Assembly (NCBI RefSeq): GCF_019351405.1
Contig: NZ_JAHWZX010000002.1
Span: 275,629-339,628, forward strand
Direction: 5' to 3'
Source: Stakelama flava
Lineage (GTDB): Bacteria > Pseudomonadota > Alphaproteobacteria > Sphingomonadales > Sphingomonadaceae
Length of the DNA: 64,000 nucleotides
Numbering within the stretch: position 1 is the stretch's first letter; each line of letters starts with the position of its first letter. Below, piece by piece: positions 36,525 through 45,537 of this stretch. Made by a program: the position numbers and the translations under genes. The notes under the pieces were generated by a model that worked only from the letters and a program-made list of their open reading frames with translations, did not search any database and was not told the DNA's origin.

Positions 36525-36845
36525 TCAGTTGTTTTCGTCGTCGTCCTCGGCGGTCTTCACGCCCAGATCGTCGTCGCCGCCCAGATCGTCGTCATCGACA
36601 TTATCGTCGTCATCTTCGTCGATGTTCAGATCTTCATCGTCAAGATCCTTGTCCTCTTCCTTCTCCTTCTCCTTGTCGGTCTTAGCCGAATCGAAGGGGA
36701 GCGGCTGCTTGGACTTCAGGATCGGTTCGGGCTCCCACACATACCCGCATTCGATGCAGGTGACGGGATCGTCCTTTTCCAGGTCGTAAAATCGCGTTGC
36801 GCATTTCGGACACGTGCGTTTCGTGCCCCATTCCGGCTTCACCAT
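36525..36845 (-). CDS. FYDLN acid domain protein (TIGR02300 family), zinc ribbon
   Basis: 106 residues from the ATG at 36845; upstream in-frame sequence is antisense to aroA. Two CxxC pairs (TCPKCATRFYDLEKDDPVTCIEC) form a zinc ribbon with the family signature FYDL. The C-terminal 45 residues are almost all Asp/Glu with a Lys-rich patch before them (DKEKEKEEDKDLDDED). Conserved in alphaproteobacteria, function unknown. Divergent from aroA. Confidence 0.88.
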   Translation of the reverse strand: MVKPEWGTKRTCPKCATRFYDLEKDDPVTCIECGYVWEPEPILKSKQPLPFDSAKTDKEKEKEEDKDLDDEDLNIDEDDDDNVDDDDLGGDDDLGVKTAEDDDENN

Positions 36846-36948
36846 GTGTCGCCTCTTGCCTTTCAAGCTACAGGAAATCGGGTAGGAACCCGGGAAAGTG
36901 GCGCGCGCCTTGCCATAGCGCAAGGGCGCTGTCAAAAGCCGCGCTTCC

Positions 36949-38295
36949 ATGAACGCTTCCCTTCCCCGCCCGCTAACCCTTTCAACCGACGGCCCGTTGC
37001 GCGGTCGCGTGCGCGTTCCCGGCGACAAATCGATCAGCCATCGCGCGTTGATGTTCGGCGGGCTGGCGGTCGGCGAAACCCGAATCGAGGGGTTGCTGGA
37101 GGGGGAGGACGTGCTCGCCACCGCCGCTGCGATGCGCGCGATGGGATGCACGATCGAACGCACCGGCAGCGGCGAATGGTCGGTGCACGGGGTTGGCGTC
37201 GGGTCGCTGCTTCAACCCGAAAGCGCGCTGGACATGGGCAATTCGGGCACCTCCACCCGCTTGCTGATGGGACTGGTGGCAAGCCATCCGATCGTCGCGA
37301 CCTTTACCGGCGATGCGTCGCTGTCCAGACGCCCAATGGCGCGCGTAATCGAACCGCTATCGCTTATGGGAGCCGATTTCACCGCCGCGCCGGGGAACCG
37401 CCTGCCGCTGACGCTGCGCGGCCTGTCGCCGGCAATTCCCATCGAATATACGCTTCCGGTCGCATCGGCGCAGGTAAAATCAGCGGTGCTGCTCGCCGGA
37501 CTCAATACGCCGGGGATTACTCGCGTCATCGAACCGGTGGCCACACGCGATCACAGCGAACGGATGCTGGCCGGATTCGGCGCCGAAATCACCATTGAGG
37601 ACACGCCGCAGGGGCGCAGCATCGCCGTCCGCGGCGAAGCGACGCTGCACCCGCAGCATATCGTCGTGCCCGGCGATCCGTCATCGGCGGCGTTCTGGAT
37701 GGTAGCGGCGACCATCGTGCCGGGATCGGATATCGTCATCGAAAATGTTGGCATGAACCCGACACGCGCCGGAATCGTCGCGGCGCTGTCCGCGATGGGC
37801 GCGGACATTGCACGTGAAAACGAACGCGACGTGGGCGGAGAGCCGGTCGCCGACCTGCATGTCCGCAATGCACCGCTGAAGGGAATCGAGGTGCCGGCCG
37901 ACCTTACCCCCAGCATGATCGACGAATATCCCGCGCTCTTCGTCGCTGCCGCCTTTGCCGAAGGGCGCACCGTCGCGCGCGGCGCGCACGAATTGCGCGT
38001 CAAGGAATCGGACCGGATCGCCGCGATGGCGGCGGCGCTCACCGCATGCGGCGTGGGAATAGAAGAATATGAAGACGGCCTTGCCATCACCGGCAGCGGT
38101 GGCGAACCGATTGCCGGCGGCGCGACGATCGCCAGCCTGATCGACCACCGCATCGCGATGAGCATGGCGATCGCCTCGCTGCATGCGCGCGGGCGGATCG
38201 AGGTGGATGATGGCCGGCCGATCGCCACCAGCTATCCCGATTTCACCGACACCGCGGAAATACTGGGCGCGCGGGCCGATTGGAGCGAGCGATGA
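36949..38295 (+). CDS. aroA: 3-phosphoshikimate 1-carboxyvinyltransferase (EPSP synthase, class II)
   Basis: 448 residues. Sixth shikimate-pathway step: shikimate-3-phosphate plus phosphoenolpyruvate. Motifs: [98 protein letters not shown] and the C-terminal [11 protein letters not shown]. The overall pattern matches the Agrobacterium CP4-like class II enzymes. The residue equivalent to CP4 Ala100 is Gly (MGNSGTSTR), as in E. coli. Overlaps cmk by ATGA; conserved aroA-cmk-rpsA-ihfB order. Confidence 0.95.
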   Translation: MNASLPRPLTLSTDGPLRGRVRVPGDKSISHRALMFGGLAVGETRIEGLLEGEDVLATAAAMRAMGCTIERTGSGEWSVHGVGVGSLLQPESALDMGNSGTSTRLLMGLVASHPIVATFTGDASLSRRPMARVIEPLSLMGADFTAAPGNRLPLTLRGLSPAIPIEYTLPVASAQVKSAVLLAGLNTPGITRVIEPVATRDHSERMLAGFGAEITIEDTPQGRSIAVRGEATLHPQHIVVPGDPSSAAFWMVAATIVPGSDIVIENVGMNPTRAGIVAALSAMGADIARENERDVGGEPVADLHVRNAPLKGIEVPADLTPSMIDEYPALFVAAAFAEGRTVARGAHELRVKESDRIAAMAAALTACGVGIEEYEDGLAITGSGGEPIAGGATIASLIDHRIAMSMAIASLHARGRIEVDDGRPIATSYPDFTDTAEILGARADWSER

Positions 38296-38936
38296 TCATT
38301 GCAGTCGACGGACCCGCCGCGTCGGGCAAGGGTACGATCGCCCGGGCACTGGCCAGGCATTATGGGCTGCCGCATCTCGACACCGGCCTGTTGTATCGCG
38401 CGGTCGCGCTGAACGTACTGCGTGAGGAACTGGACCCCGAACGCGAAGCCGACGCGGTGGCATCGTGCGACTTTCCCGATTCGCTGCTGGCCGATCCGCA
38501 ACTTCGCACCGACGAAGCGGGGCGTGTCGCATCGGTGGTTTCGGCGCACCCGCTCGTGCGCGCCGCGCTGCTCCAGCGTCAGCGGCGCTTTGCGCAGCAA
38601 CCCGGCGGCGCGGTTCTCGACGGACGCGACATCGGCACGGTCATCGCGCCCGACGCCGATGTGAAACTGTTCGTGAAGGCCACGCCGACCATCCGCGCCC
38701 AGCGCCGCCATGCCGAATTGCGCAAGGCGGGGCAGAATGTCAGCCTTGACCGCGTGCTTGCCGATATTCGCGCACGCGATGATCGCGATGCCCGGCGGAG
38801 CGAAGCGCCGCTTCGCCAGGCAGCGGACGCCGCGCTGCTCGACACCAGTTTCCTGTCGATCGAGGCGGCGGTGCAGCGCGCGATCAGCCTTGTCGAAACA
38901 CGCGCCGCGCGCCCGCGGGAACAAGCAGGCGAATAA
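38292..38936 (+). CDS. cmk: (d)CMP kinase
   Basis: 214 residues; the ATG at 38292 overlaps the aroA stop. P-loop [15 protein letters not shown] at the N-terminus, then [13 protein letters not shown], the family segments [25 protein letters not shown] and [13 protein letters not shown], and the terminal SIEAAVQRA. Phosphorylates CMP/dCMP with ATP. Coupled translation with aroA and position before rpsA are typical of proteobacteria. Confidence 0.95.
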   Translation: MIIAVDGPAASGKGTIARALARHYGLPHLDTGLLYRAVALNVLREELDPEREADAVASCDFPDSLLADPQLRTDEAGRVASVVSAHPLVRAALLQRQRRFAQQPGGAVLDGRDIGTVIAPDADVKLFVKATPTIRAQRRHAELRKAGQNVSLDRVLADIRARDDRDARRSEAPLRQAADAALLDTSFLSIEAAVQRAISLVETRAARPREQAGE

Positions 38937-39190
38937 TCGCCCGCAGACTTGCGTTTCGCGGCCAATTCGGCTATCGCCTCGTCGTCCTGCGAGCCGAAGC
39001 TTGCGGAGGTCGGCGCGGAGGGTTTCCCTCACGCGCCCTTTTCGCATTTAGAAGCGATGATGCCTCCAGCATGCAACGGCGCGTCCGGACGTCGCGACCA
39101 GGCATTCGGCCGCCGCGGCATCTCGGCCAAAAGACCGCCGGAACCAACCGGCTGGCCGGAAAAATATGTTGTACAGGAATTTCTAACCCT
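38937..39190 (+). promoter_or_regulatory. rpsA leader region
   Basis: 254 bp without a gene between cmk and rpsA. Holds a hairpin GCCGG-AACCAA-CCGGC (39137-39152) shortly before the rpsA start. S1 is known in E. coli to repress its own leader; whether this leader does so is inference. Confidence 0.35.
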
Positions 39191-40903
39191 ATGGCCACTG
39201 TGGCAAACCCGTCTCGCGACGATTTCGCGAAAATGCTCGAACAGACCCTTGGTGATGCGGACAGCTTTGAAGGCCGCGTCGTCATCGGCACCGTCACCGG
39301 CATCGAAGCCGATATGGCGATCATCGATGTCGGCCTGAAATCGGAAGGCCGCGTGCCGCTTCGCGAATTCGCAGCGCCGGGCCAGAAGGCGGAGCTTTCC
39401 GTCGGCGACGAAGTCGAAGTCTATGTCGATCGCGTCGAAAACGCGCAGGGCGAAGCGATGCTCAGCCGCGATCGCGCTCGCCGCGAAGCCGCATGGGACA
39501 AGCTGGAAGCCGAATATGCCGAAAATAATCGCGTCGAAGGCGTGATCTTCGGCCGTGTGAAGGGTGGCTTCACCGTCGACCTCAACGGCGCCGTGGCGTT
39601 CCTGCCGGGCAGCCAGGTCGATATCCGCCCCGTGCGCGACGTCACCCCGCTGATGGACATGCCGCAGCCCTTCCAGATCCTGAAGATGGACCGCAAGCGC
39701 GGCAACATCGTCGTTTCGCGCCGTGCGGTGCTGGAAGAAACGCGCGCCGAACAGCGTTCGGGCCTGATCCAGAGCCTCACCGAAGGCCAGGTGATCGAAG
39801 GCGTGGTCAAGAACATCACCGATTATGGTGCGTTCGTCGATCTGGGCGGCATCGACGGTCTGCTGCACGTCACCGACCTTTCCTACAAGCGCGTCGGCCA
39901 CCCCAGCGAGATGCTGAACATCGGCGACACCGCCACCGTGCAGATCATCCGCATCAACCGCGAAACCCAGCGCATCTCGCTGGGCATGAAGCAGCTCGAA
40001 AGCGATCCGTGGGAAGGCGCGAGCGCGAAATATCCGGTCGGCATGAAGCTGAACGGCCGCGTCACGAACATCACCGAATATGGTGCGTTCGTCGAACTGG
40101 AACCGGGCATCGAAGGCCTTGTCCATGTGTCCGAAATGAGCTGGACCAAAAAGAACGTCCATCCCGGCAAGATCGTGTCGACCAGCCAGGAAGTCGAAGT
40201 CGTCGTTCTGGAAGTGGACGAGGACAAGCGCCGCATCAGCCTTGGCCTCAAGCAGGCGCAGGCCAATCCGTGGGAGAAGTTCGCCGAGGACCACCCCGTC
40301 GGTTCGACGGTGGCGGGCGAAGTCAAGAACGCCACCGAATTCGGCCTGTTCATCGGCCTCGACCACGATGTCGACGGCATGGTCCACATGTCGGACATCG
40401 CCTGGGGCATTTCGGGCGAGGACGCGCTGGCGCTGCACCGCAAGGGCGAGCAGGTCGAAGCGGTCGTTCTGGCCGTCGAGCCCGACAAGGAGCGCATCAG
40501 CCTTGGCATGAAGCAGCTTGAGCGCGGCGCACCGGCAGTCGGCGTGACCACCACGGGCGACAAGCTGAACAAGGGCGCGATCGTCACCGTCAACGTCCTC
40601 GAAGTCCGCGACGCGGGGCTTGAGGTTCAGGCGGGCGAAGAAGGCGCCACCGGCTTCATCAAGCGCACCGACCTTGGCCGCGACCGCGACGAACAGCGCC
40701 CCGAGCGCTTCCAGGTCGGTCAGAAGTTCGATGCGATGGTCACCGGTTTCGACCGGTCGAAAAAGCCGACCTTCTCGATCAAGGCGATGCAGATCGCCGA
40801 AGAGAAACAGGCTGTTGCCCAGTATGGTTCGTCCGATTCGGGTGCATCGCTCGGCGACATTCTCGGCGAAGCGCTCAAGCAGCGCGGCGGCGACGAAGGC
40901 TGA
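39191..40903 (+). CDS. rpsA: 30S ribosomal protein S1
   Basis: 570 residues from the ATG at 39191; the upstream in-frame sequence is not conserved-looking. Six S1 (OB-fold) RNA-binding repeats, seen by recurring G-x-V-x-N-I-T-x-Y-G-A-F-V (VVKNITDYGAFVDLGG, VTNITEYGAFVELEPG, VKNATEFGLFIGLDHD) and RISLGMKQLE/RISLGLKQAQ endings. Binds mRNA on the small subunit. Followed by a strong Rho-independent terminator. Confidence 0.97.
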   Translation: MATVANPSRDDFAKMLEQTLGDADSFEGRVVIGTVTGIEADMAIIDVGLKSEGRVPLREFAAPGQKAELSVGDEVEVYVDRVENAQGEAMLSRDRARREAAWDKLEAEYAENNRVEGVIFGRVKGGFTVDLNGAVAFLPGSQVDIRPVRDVTPLMDMPQPFQILKMDRKRGNIVVSRRAVLEETRAEQRSGLIQSLTEGQVIEGVVKNITDYGAFVDLGGIDGLLHVTDLSYKRVGHPSEMLNIGDTATVQIIRINRETQRISLGMKQLESDPWEGASAKYPVGMKLNGRVTNITEYGAFVELEPGIEGLVHVSEMSWTKKNVHPGKIVSTSQEVEVVVLEVDEDKRRISLGLKQAQANPWEKFAEDHPVGSTVAGEVKNATEFGLFIGLDHDVDGMVHMSDIAWGISGEDALALHRKGEQVEAVVLAVEPDKERISLGMKQLERGAPAVGVTTTGDKLNKGAIVTVNVLEVRDAGLEVQAGEEGATGFIKRTDLGRDRDEQRPERFQVGQKFDAMVTGFDRSKKPTFSIKAMQIAEEKQAVAQYGSSDSGASLGDILGEALKQRGGDEG

Positions 40904-40929
40904 TTCGATTTGACATAAGGTCAACAAAG

Positions 40930-40965
40930 GGCGCGGCGGAAAATCTTTCCTCCGCGCCTTTTTTT
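40930..40965 (+). terminator. Rho-independent terminator of rpsA
   Basis: GGCGCGG-C-GGAAA, loop ATC, TTTCC-T-CCGCGCC, then seven T. A 12-pair stem with one mismatch and a T-run: textbook form. Confidence 0.92.
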
Positions 40966-41010
40966 GGGACAAAATACCCGATCGCGACCTTGATGGAGGT
41001 TAATATTATA

Positions 41011-41029
41011 CCGTAGGGAAACCTACCGG
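41011..41029 (+). promoter_or_regulatory. GNRA-capped hairpin in the ihfB leader
   Basis: CC-GTAGG, loop GAAA, CCTAC-c-GG. A tight stem with a GNRA tetraloop about 50 nt before the ihfB start. An alternative long pairing ATACCG/CGGTAT (41008-41013 with 41041-41046) would compete with its base, so two conformations are possible. Confidence 0.4.
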
Positions 41030-41077
41030 CAACATCGCTGCGGTATACAAGGCCATCGTCGAAAAGGAGGACGTTTC

Positions 41078-41356
41078 ATGATCCGCTCCGAATTGGTGCA
41101 GATCCTCGCGCATGATAACCCCGATCTGGCTCTGGGCGATGTCGAGCAGATCGTCGCACTGTTTTTCGACGAGATCAGCCGCCGTCTGGCAGAAGATGGT
41201 CGCGTCGAACTTCGCGGCTTCGGGGCATTTTCCACTCGTGCGCGCGAGGCGCGGACCGGCCGCAACCCGCGGACCGGCGAATCGGTGGACGTCGCCGCAA
41301 AACGCGTCCCCTATTTCAAACCCGGCAAGGAAATGCGCCAGCGCCTAAATATGTAG
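41078..41356 (+). CDS. ihfB: Integration host factor, beta subunit
   Basis: 92 residues, ATG after AAGGAGG. DNA-bending protein of the HU/IHF family; acts as a dimer with IhfA. Family motifs: [45 protein letters not shown], and the DNA-contact arm [30 protein letters not shown] with the intercalating Pro. Position after rpsA is the conserved place for ihfB. Confidence 0.95.
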   Translation: MIRSELVQILAHDNPDLALGDVEQIVALFFDEISRRLAEDGRVELRGFGAFSTRAREARTGRNPRTGESVDVAAKRVPYFKPGKEMRQRLNM

Positions 41357-41404
41357 GCGCAACCGCTTGACGTTCGCGCCGCCATGGTCTTGGCAGGCGG
41401 GTGA

Positions 41405-41491
41405 GCGGACGTGGCGAAATTGGTAGACGCACGGGACTTAAAATCCCTTGGCCGAAAGGCCGTGCGGGTTCGAGTCCCGCCGTCCGCACCA
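41405..41491 (+). tRNA. tRNA-Leu (TAA anticodon)
   Basis: Acceptor GCGGACG/CGTCCGC, D-arm GGCGAAATTGGTAGACGC, anticodon stem CGGGA/TCCCT with loop CTTAAAA (anticodon TAA), a long variable arm TGGCCGAAAGGCCG as in class II tRNAs, T-loop GGTTCGAGTCC and encoded CCA. Confidence 0.97.
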
Positions 41492-41505
41492 GTACAGGGG
41501 TGCAG

Positions 41506-42978
41506 ATGATCCGCTTTCCCAGCCACGTCGTCGTCGCAGCTTCATTGATGCTCGCCGTTTCCGGGTGCGACGGGAAGACGGACGATTCGACGATCCTTGT
41601 CAGCGCGATCGGGGGTTCGGCGAACCGCGCCGATCCCGATGCGGGGCCGCTCGACTTTCCGGACGCGGTCACCATGGGCGCGACCGCGCAAGGGCTGGTT
41701 CGGTTCGACGCGAACGGCCAGGTGGAACCGGGCCTTGCCCAGCGCTGGATCGTGATCGAGGACGGCACCAGCTATATTTTCCGCATTGCCGACGCGACCT
41801 GGCCCGATGGCAGTCCCGTCGATGCGCGCCAGGTCGCCCGCACGCTCACCCGCGCGCTGGCCCCGACATCGCGCAATCCGCTCGCCCCGTTCCTGCGGAG
41901 CGTTGACGAGGTGGTCGCGATGACGCCGCAGGTAGTCGAGGTGCGCCTGTCGCGCCCGCGCCCCGATCTGCTTCGTCTGCTCGCCCAGCCCGAAATGGCG
42001 GTGTTCCGGACGCAGACGCTGGCGGGCACGGGGCCGTTGCGCACCGAAGGGGTCGGCGATCCCATCCGCCTGCATTCGGCGCCCGAACCGGTCATCGGCC
42101 CGGACGGTGACGAAGACGCCGCAGCCCCCGCACTTCGGTTACGGCTTCGCGGCGAACGCGCATCGCTGGCGCTGATCCGCTATCGCGAACATCTGTCCGA
42201 TCTCGTGATTGGCGGCACCTTCACCGACTGGCCCACCGCGCGCCAGAGCGGCGTGGCACAGTCCGAACTCAACATCGACCCGGCGGCGGGCCTTTTCGGC
42301 CTGCAAATGCGCAACCGCGACGGCTTTCTGGCCGATGCCGATAATCGTGCGGCGATTGCCATGGCGCTCGACCGAAAGGCGCTGCTCGATCCCATCCGGG
42401 ATGACTGGGACGCGGCGGAGACTATTCTTCCCGAACAACTCGATTCGGCAAGTGCGCCCGCCGTTCCCGGCTGGGCATCGCTGAATGACGCGGACCGGGC
42501 GGCAACCGCGCGTTCGCGCGTTTCGGCCTGGAAGGCACGGCAAAAGGCGACTATGGCCCCGCTGCGCATCGCACTGCCCGATGGGCCGGGGGCAAATCTT
42601 TTATGGACCGGCATCGCGCGCGCATTGAACGCGGTCGGCCTTTCGGTACTGCGCGTGCCGCTGGATGCGCGTTCCGACCTGAAACTGGTCGATGCCGTCG
42701 CGCCGCTCGACAGCGCAAGCTGGTATCTGCGCACCGCCTGTCAGGCGTGCAGCGAGGAAGCGGTGAAGGCACTGGACGCCGCGCGCACCGCTCCCGACGC
42801 GGCGGCGCGCTCGCTCCGGCTGGCCGAAGCCGACAGCGTGCTTACCGAGGACGGGGTTTTCATCCCCCTCGCCCGGCCGCTGCGCTGGTCGCTGGTCAGC
42901 CCCCGTCTCGACGCGTTTCAGCGGAACTCGCGGGCGTGGCACCCGTTGAATCACCTGCGCAATCAAGACGGATCGTAA
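41506..42978 (+). CDS. Family 5 solute-binding lipoprotein (peptide/oligosaccharide type)
   Basis: 490 residues from the ATG at 41506 (AGGGG upstream), 14 bp after the tRNA-Leu CCA, so it is likely co-transcribed with the tRNA. A lipoprotein signal ends at LAVSGCDG. SBP_bac_5 features: LAQRWIVIEDGTSYIFRIADATWPDGSPVDARQVARTL, and FIPLARPLRWSLVS near the C-terminus. No ABC permease or ATPase is nearby, making it an orphan binding protein. Ligand unknown. Confidence 0.8.
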   Translation: MIRFPSHVVVAASLMLAVSGCDGKTDDSTILVSAIGGSANRADPDAGPLDFPDAVTMGATAQGLVRFDANGQVEPGLAQRWIVIEDGTSYIFRIADATWPDGSPVDARQVARTLTRALAPTSRNPLAPFLRSVDEVVAMTPQVVEVRLSRPRPDLLRLLAQPEMAVFRTQTLAGTGPLRTEGVGDPIRLHSAPEPVIGPDGDEDAAAPALRLRLRGERASLALIRYREHLSDLVIGGTFTDWPTARQSGVAQSELNIDPAAGLFGLQMRNRDGFLADADNRAAIAMALDRKALLDPIRDDWDAAETILPEQLDSASAPAVPGWASLNDADRAATARSRVSAWKARQKATMAPLRIALPDGPGANLLWTGIARALNAVGLSVLRVPLDARSDLKLVDAVAPLDSASWYLRTACQACSEEAVKALDAARTAPDAAARSLRLAEADSVLTEDGVFIPLARPLRWSLVSPRLDAFQRNSRAWHPLNHLRNQDGS

Positions 42979-42983
42979 AGCCA

Positions 42984-43415
42984 ATGGTAAAGCCCACGCG
43001 AATGGCCGGCGGGACCAGCGAAGACCTGTATACCATGGCGTCTTCCAGCCATGATCCAGCGGCAATCCGCAAGCGGATCGAATGGATGGAGCATCTCTTG
43101 GAACGCTCGATCAAGATTCCCGGCACCAACAAGGCGGTGGGACTGGATGTCGTTCTGGACCTGATTCCGATCGGCGGCAGTACGCTCGCGGCCGCGCTGG
43201 GCAGCTATCTGATCTGGGAAGCGCGCAATCTGGGCATGTCCAAGACGCAGATGGCGCGCATGGCGGGCAATGTAGGATTCGACTGGGCGCTGGGCATGAT
43301 ACCGTGGATCGGCGCGGTACCCGATTTCTTTTTCCGTTCCAATTCACGCAATCTGAAAATCATCAAACGGCACCTCGACAAACACCATCCGTCTTCGGTG
43401 ACGCTCGACGGCTGA
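42984..43415 (+). CDS. DUF4112 membrane protein
   Basis: 143 residues from the ATG at 42984, 5 bp after the preceding stop (an alternative ATG lies at 43035). DUF4112 hallmark: helix LLERSIKIPGTNKAVGLDVVLDLIPIGGSTLAAALGSYL, then MARMAGNVGFDWALGMIPWIGAVPDFFFRSNSRNLKIIKRHL. Two hydrophobic segments. Function unknown for the family. Confidence 0.85.
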   Translation: MVKPTRMAGGTSEDLYTMASSSHDPAAIRKRIEWMEHLLERSIKIPGTNKAVGLDVVLDLIPIGGSTLAAALGSYLIWEARNLGMSKTQMARMAGNVGFDWALGMIPWIGAVPDFFFRSNSRNLKIIKRHLDKHHPSSVTLDG

Positions 43416-43423
43416 TACACGCC

Positions 43424-44140
43424 TCAGCGCATCGCCTTGCGTATCCGGATGCGTTTGTTGCTCGGCAGCGTCTTTTCGAATGCCGGACAGACCCGGTAGC
43501 GATAGCCGGTATCGAGGCAGAACCAGATTTCACGTAAATAGCCGTCCTTGCTGGCGGTAATCCGCATCATTCGCGCCGTCATGCCGGGATTGGCCGCTGC
43601 GATGGCAGCCGCAAGCTGTCCGGCGGTCAGGTCGTCGCGATGCGAAAGGCGCACCATGTCGGGATAGCGAAGCACCCCGAAAAGCCCCGTCGATTTCGCG
43701 AAATAGTCCGCCGGCGCCATGCCGGTGCAGGTGCCGTGCTTGGCATATTCATGCTGCATCAACTGCGCCGACGGCGTGGCGCAGATGTGCCGCCGGATCA
43801 CGCGTTCGGGAAGGATCGCGGCTGAACGGCAATATTGCGGCCATTGCGCGCCCTTGCCGTCGGGCCACAGGCCGTGCAGCGTGAATCCGAACTGGTTGGT
43901 CGCGCTGCATTGAAAACCCGATGCGATGCTACCCGCACCGCCATGGCATTGTTCCGGCGACCATCCGATGGCGAGCGTATAGCCGCCGGTCGGCAGCACG
44001 CGGCGCGGTTCCTTCGCCGTCGGCCCCTCTGCATGCGGCGGTTCGATCCGCGACGGCACCGCGCATTGATAGGCCTGCGCCGACGCGACGCCGGGAACGA
44101 CCAGCGCCGCCAGCGTTCCGGCGATAAGAAGCGGCTTCAT
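43424..44140 (-). CDS. Exported RNase T2-family ribonuclease
   Basis: 238 residues with a signal peptide (MKPLLIAGTLAALVVPGVASAQ). Both catalytic segments are present: CAS I NQFGFTLHGLWPDG and CAS II HEYAKHGTCTG, each with its His, plus Glu and Lys of CAS II. Cleaves RNA endonucleolytically through 2',3'-cyclic phosphates in the periplasm or outside. Several Cys could pair as disulfides. Its start overlaps the stop of the membrane protein gene as ATGA. Confidence 0.92.
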   Translation of the reverse strand: MKPLLIAGTLAALVVPGVASAQAYQCAVPSRIEPPHAEGPTAKEPRRVLPTGGYTLAIGWSPEQCHGGAGSIASGFQCSATNQFGFTLHGLWPDGKGAQWPQYCRSAAILPERVIRRHICATPSAQLMQHEYAKHGTCTGMAPADYFAKSTGLFGVLRYPDMVRLSHRDDLTAGQLAAAIAAANPGMTARMMRITASKDGYLREIWFCLDTGYRYRVCPAFEKTLPSNKRIRIRKAMR

Positions 44141-44577
44141 TCGAACGTGTCGGCGGTGGCTTCAGGGTCGCTCGCTCCCGCGAACCAGACGCGCGCATCT
44201 GCCTGAAACAGCATTGCCACCGCGCCCGCTTCCAGAACCAGGCTGACGATCGACAAAATGCCGCTGATTCCGGTGGCAAAGGTGCCGTGGCTCAACGAAA
44301 TCAGCGTGCTCACCAGACTGAACAGAAAAAAGATCACGACGATCCAGCGTGCGACATTGCTCGCCTTGCGCGCGGTGAAATACCACAAAAGGAAGGTGAT
44401 GATCGCGCTGATCGCCAGTCCGCCGACCAGAATGGCGGGGCCGTAAACCTCCGTCCCGGGGCTGGTTTCGCGCATGCGATCGATCGCGCCGTTCCAGCCG
44501 ACAAAGATGTTCAGCACGCTGACGGCAAAGGCCAGCAGATAGAATATTTCGAAACGCTTGATAGATGTCGGACGCAT
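44137..44577 (-). CDS. Four-helix membrane protein coupled to RNase T2 gene
   Basis: 146 residues from the ATG at 44577 (AGGGGGAG upstream). Four hydrophobic segments: FEIFYLLAFAVSVLNIFVGW, YGPAILVGGLAISAIITFLLWY, ARWIVVIFFLFSLVSTLISL and ISGILSIVSLVLEAGAVAMLF, then an acidic tail. Similar proteins are seen in sphingomonads but I know no function. Overlap of 4 bp with the RNase T2 gene suggests joint expression. Confidence 0.7.
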   Translation of the reverse strand: MRPTSIKRFEIFYLLAFAVSVLNIFVGWNGAIDRMRETSPGTEVYGPAILVGGLAISAIITFLLWYFTARKASNVARWIVVIFFLFSLVSTLISLSHGTFATGISGILSIVSLVLEAGAVAMLFQADARVWFAGASDPEATADTFE

Positions 44578-44650
44578 CTGGACAACTCCCCCTGTCCTTT
44601 GAACGGTCGTTCCTCTTAAGCCAATTTGCATGCGCGAGAAAGCGTTGCGG

Positions 44651-45490
44651 TCAGGCCGCGAAGTCCAGCCCGATATCGGCCGCCGGTGCCGACTGGGTCA
44701 ATCGGCCAACACTGATATAGGTAACCCCGGTTTCGGCGATGGCACGGATGGTTTCCAGCCGGACGCCCCCCGATGCTTCGGTCGGAACGCGACCGCCCAC
44801 CAGTCCCACCGCCTCGCGAAGAAGCGCCGGTGCCATATTGTCGAGCAGCAGATGCGTCGCGCCTGCCGACAGCGCGGGTTCGATCTGGTCGATCCGGTCG
44901 ACCTCGACGATGATGTCGGCGATATCGGCTTGCACGGCGCGGCGCACCGCAGCTTCGACCGATCCGGCGACCGCGACGTGATTGTCCTTGATCATCGCCG
45001 CATCCCAAAGGCCCATCCGGTGATTGGTCGCGCCGCCCATCCGCGTCGCATATTTTTCCAGCCGCCTGAGCCCCGGCAGTGTCTTGCGCGTATCGAGCAG
45101 CGTCGCGCCGGTCCCGGCGATATGATCAACATAGGCGCGGGTCATCGTCGCGATGCCCGACAGATGCTGGACGGTATTGAGTGCCGATCGTTCGGCGGTC
45201 AGCATGGCACGCCCCCGCCCCTTCAGCCGCATCAGTTCGGCGCCCGCCGCAACGCGATCGCCATCCCCAACGGCAAGCTCGATCTTCACGTCCGGGTCGA
45301 GCGCGCGGAAAAACGCCTCGGCCAGCGGAAGACCGGCGGCGACGATGGCGTCGCGACTGTCCATCACGCCGGTGAACATGGCATCCGCCGGGATGACCGC
45401 ACGCGAGGTGATGTCCCCGGCATCGCCCAGATCCTCGGCAAGCACCGTGCGCACAAAAGCGTCGCAATCAAATCCGTCGAGTTCGAACAT
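44651..45490 (-). CDS. nadC: Nicotinate-nucleotide pyrophosphorylase (carboxylating)
   Basis: 279 residues. Quinolinate phosphoribosyltransferase of NAD synthesis. Motifs: VLAEDLGDAGDITSRAVIP, ERSALNTVQHLSGIATMTRAYVD, LLDTRKTLPGLRRLEKYATRMGGATNHRMGLWDAAMIKDNH and ASGGVRLETIRAIAETGVTYISVGRLTQS. Same strand as nadA, with a DUF2254 gene between; nadB is not present here. Confidence 0.95.
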   Translation of the reverse strand: MFELDGFDCDAFVRTVLAEDLGDAGDITSRAVIPADAMFTGVMDSRDAIVAAGLPLAEAFFRALDPDVKIELAVGDGDRVAAGAELMRLKGRGRAMLTAERSALNTVQHLSGIATMTRAYVDHIAGTGATLLDTRKTLPGLRRLEKYATRMGGATNHRMGLWDAAMIKDNHVAVAGSVEAAVRRAVQADIADIIVEVDRIDQIEPALSAGATHLLLDNMAPALLREAVGLVGGRVPTEASGGVRLETIRAIAETGVTYISVGRLTQSAPAADIGLDFAA

Positions 45491-45537
45491 TCCCGTTCCT
45501 TCGCATGAAGCAGGCGAAACGCAAGGGGCAGCCGCCG

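Noticed and set aside
36846..37163. Upstream extension of the FYDLN protein
   Set aside because: It is antisense to aroA, lacks zinc-ribbon-like sequence, and the ATG at 36845 has a good ribosome binding site.
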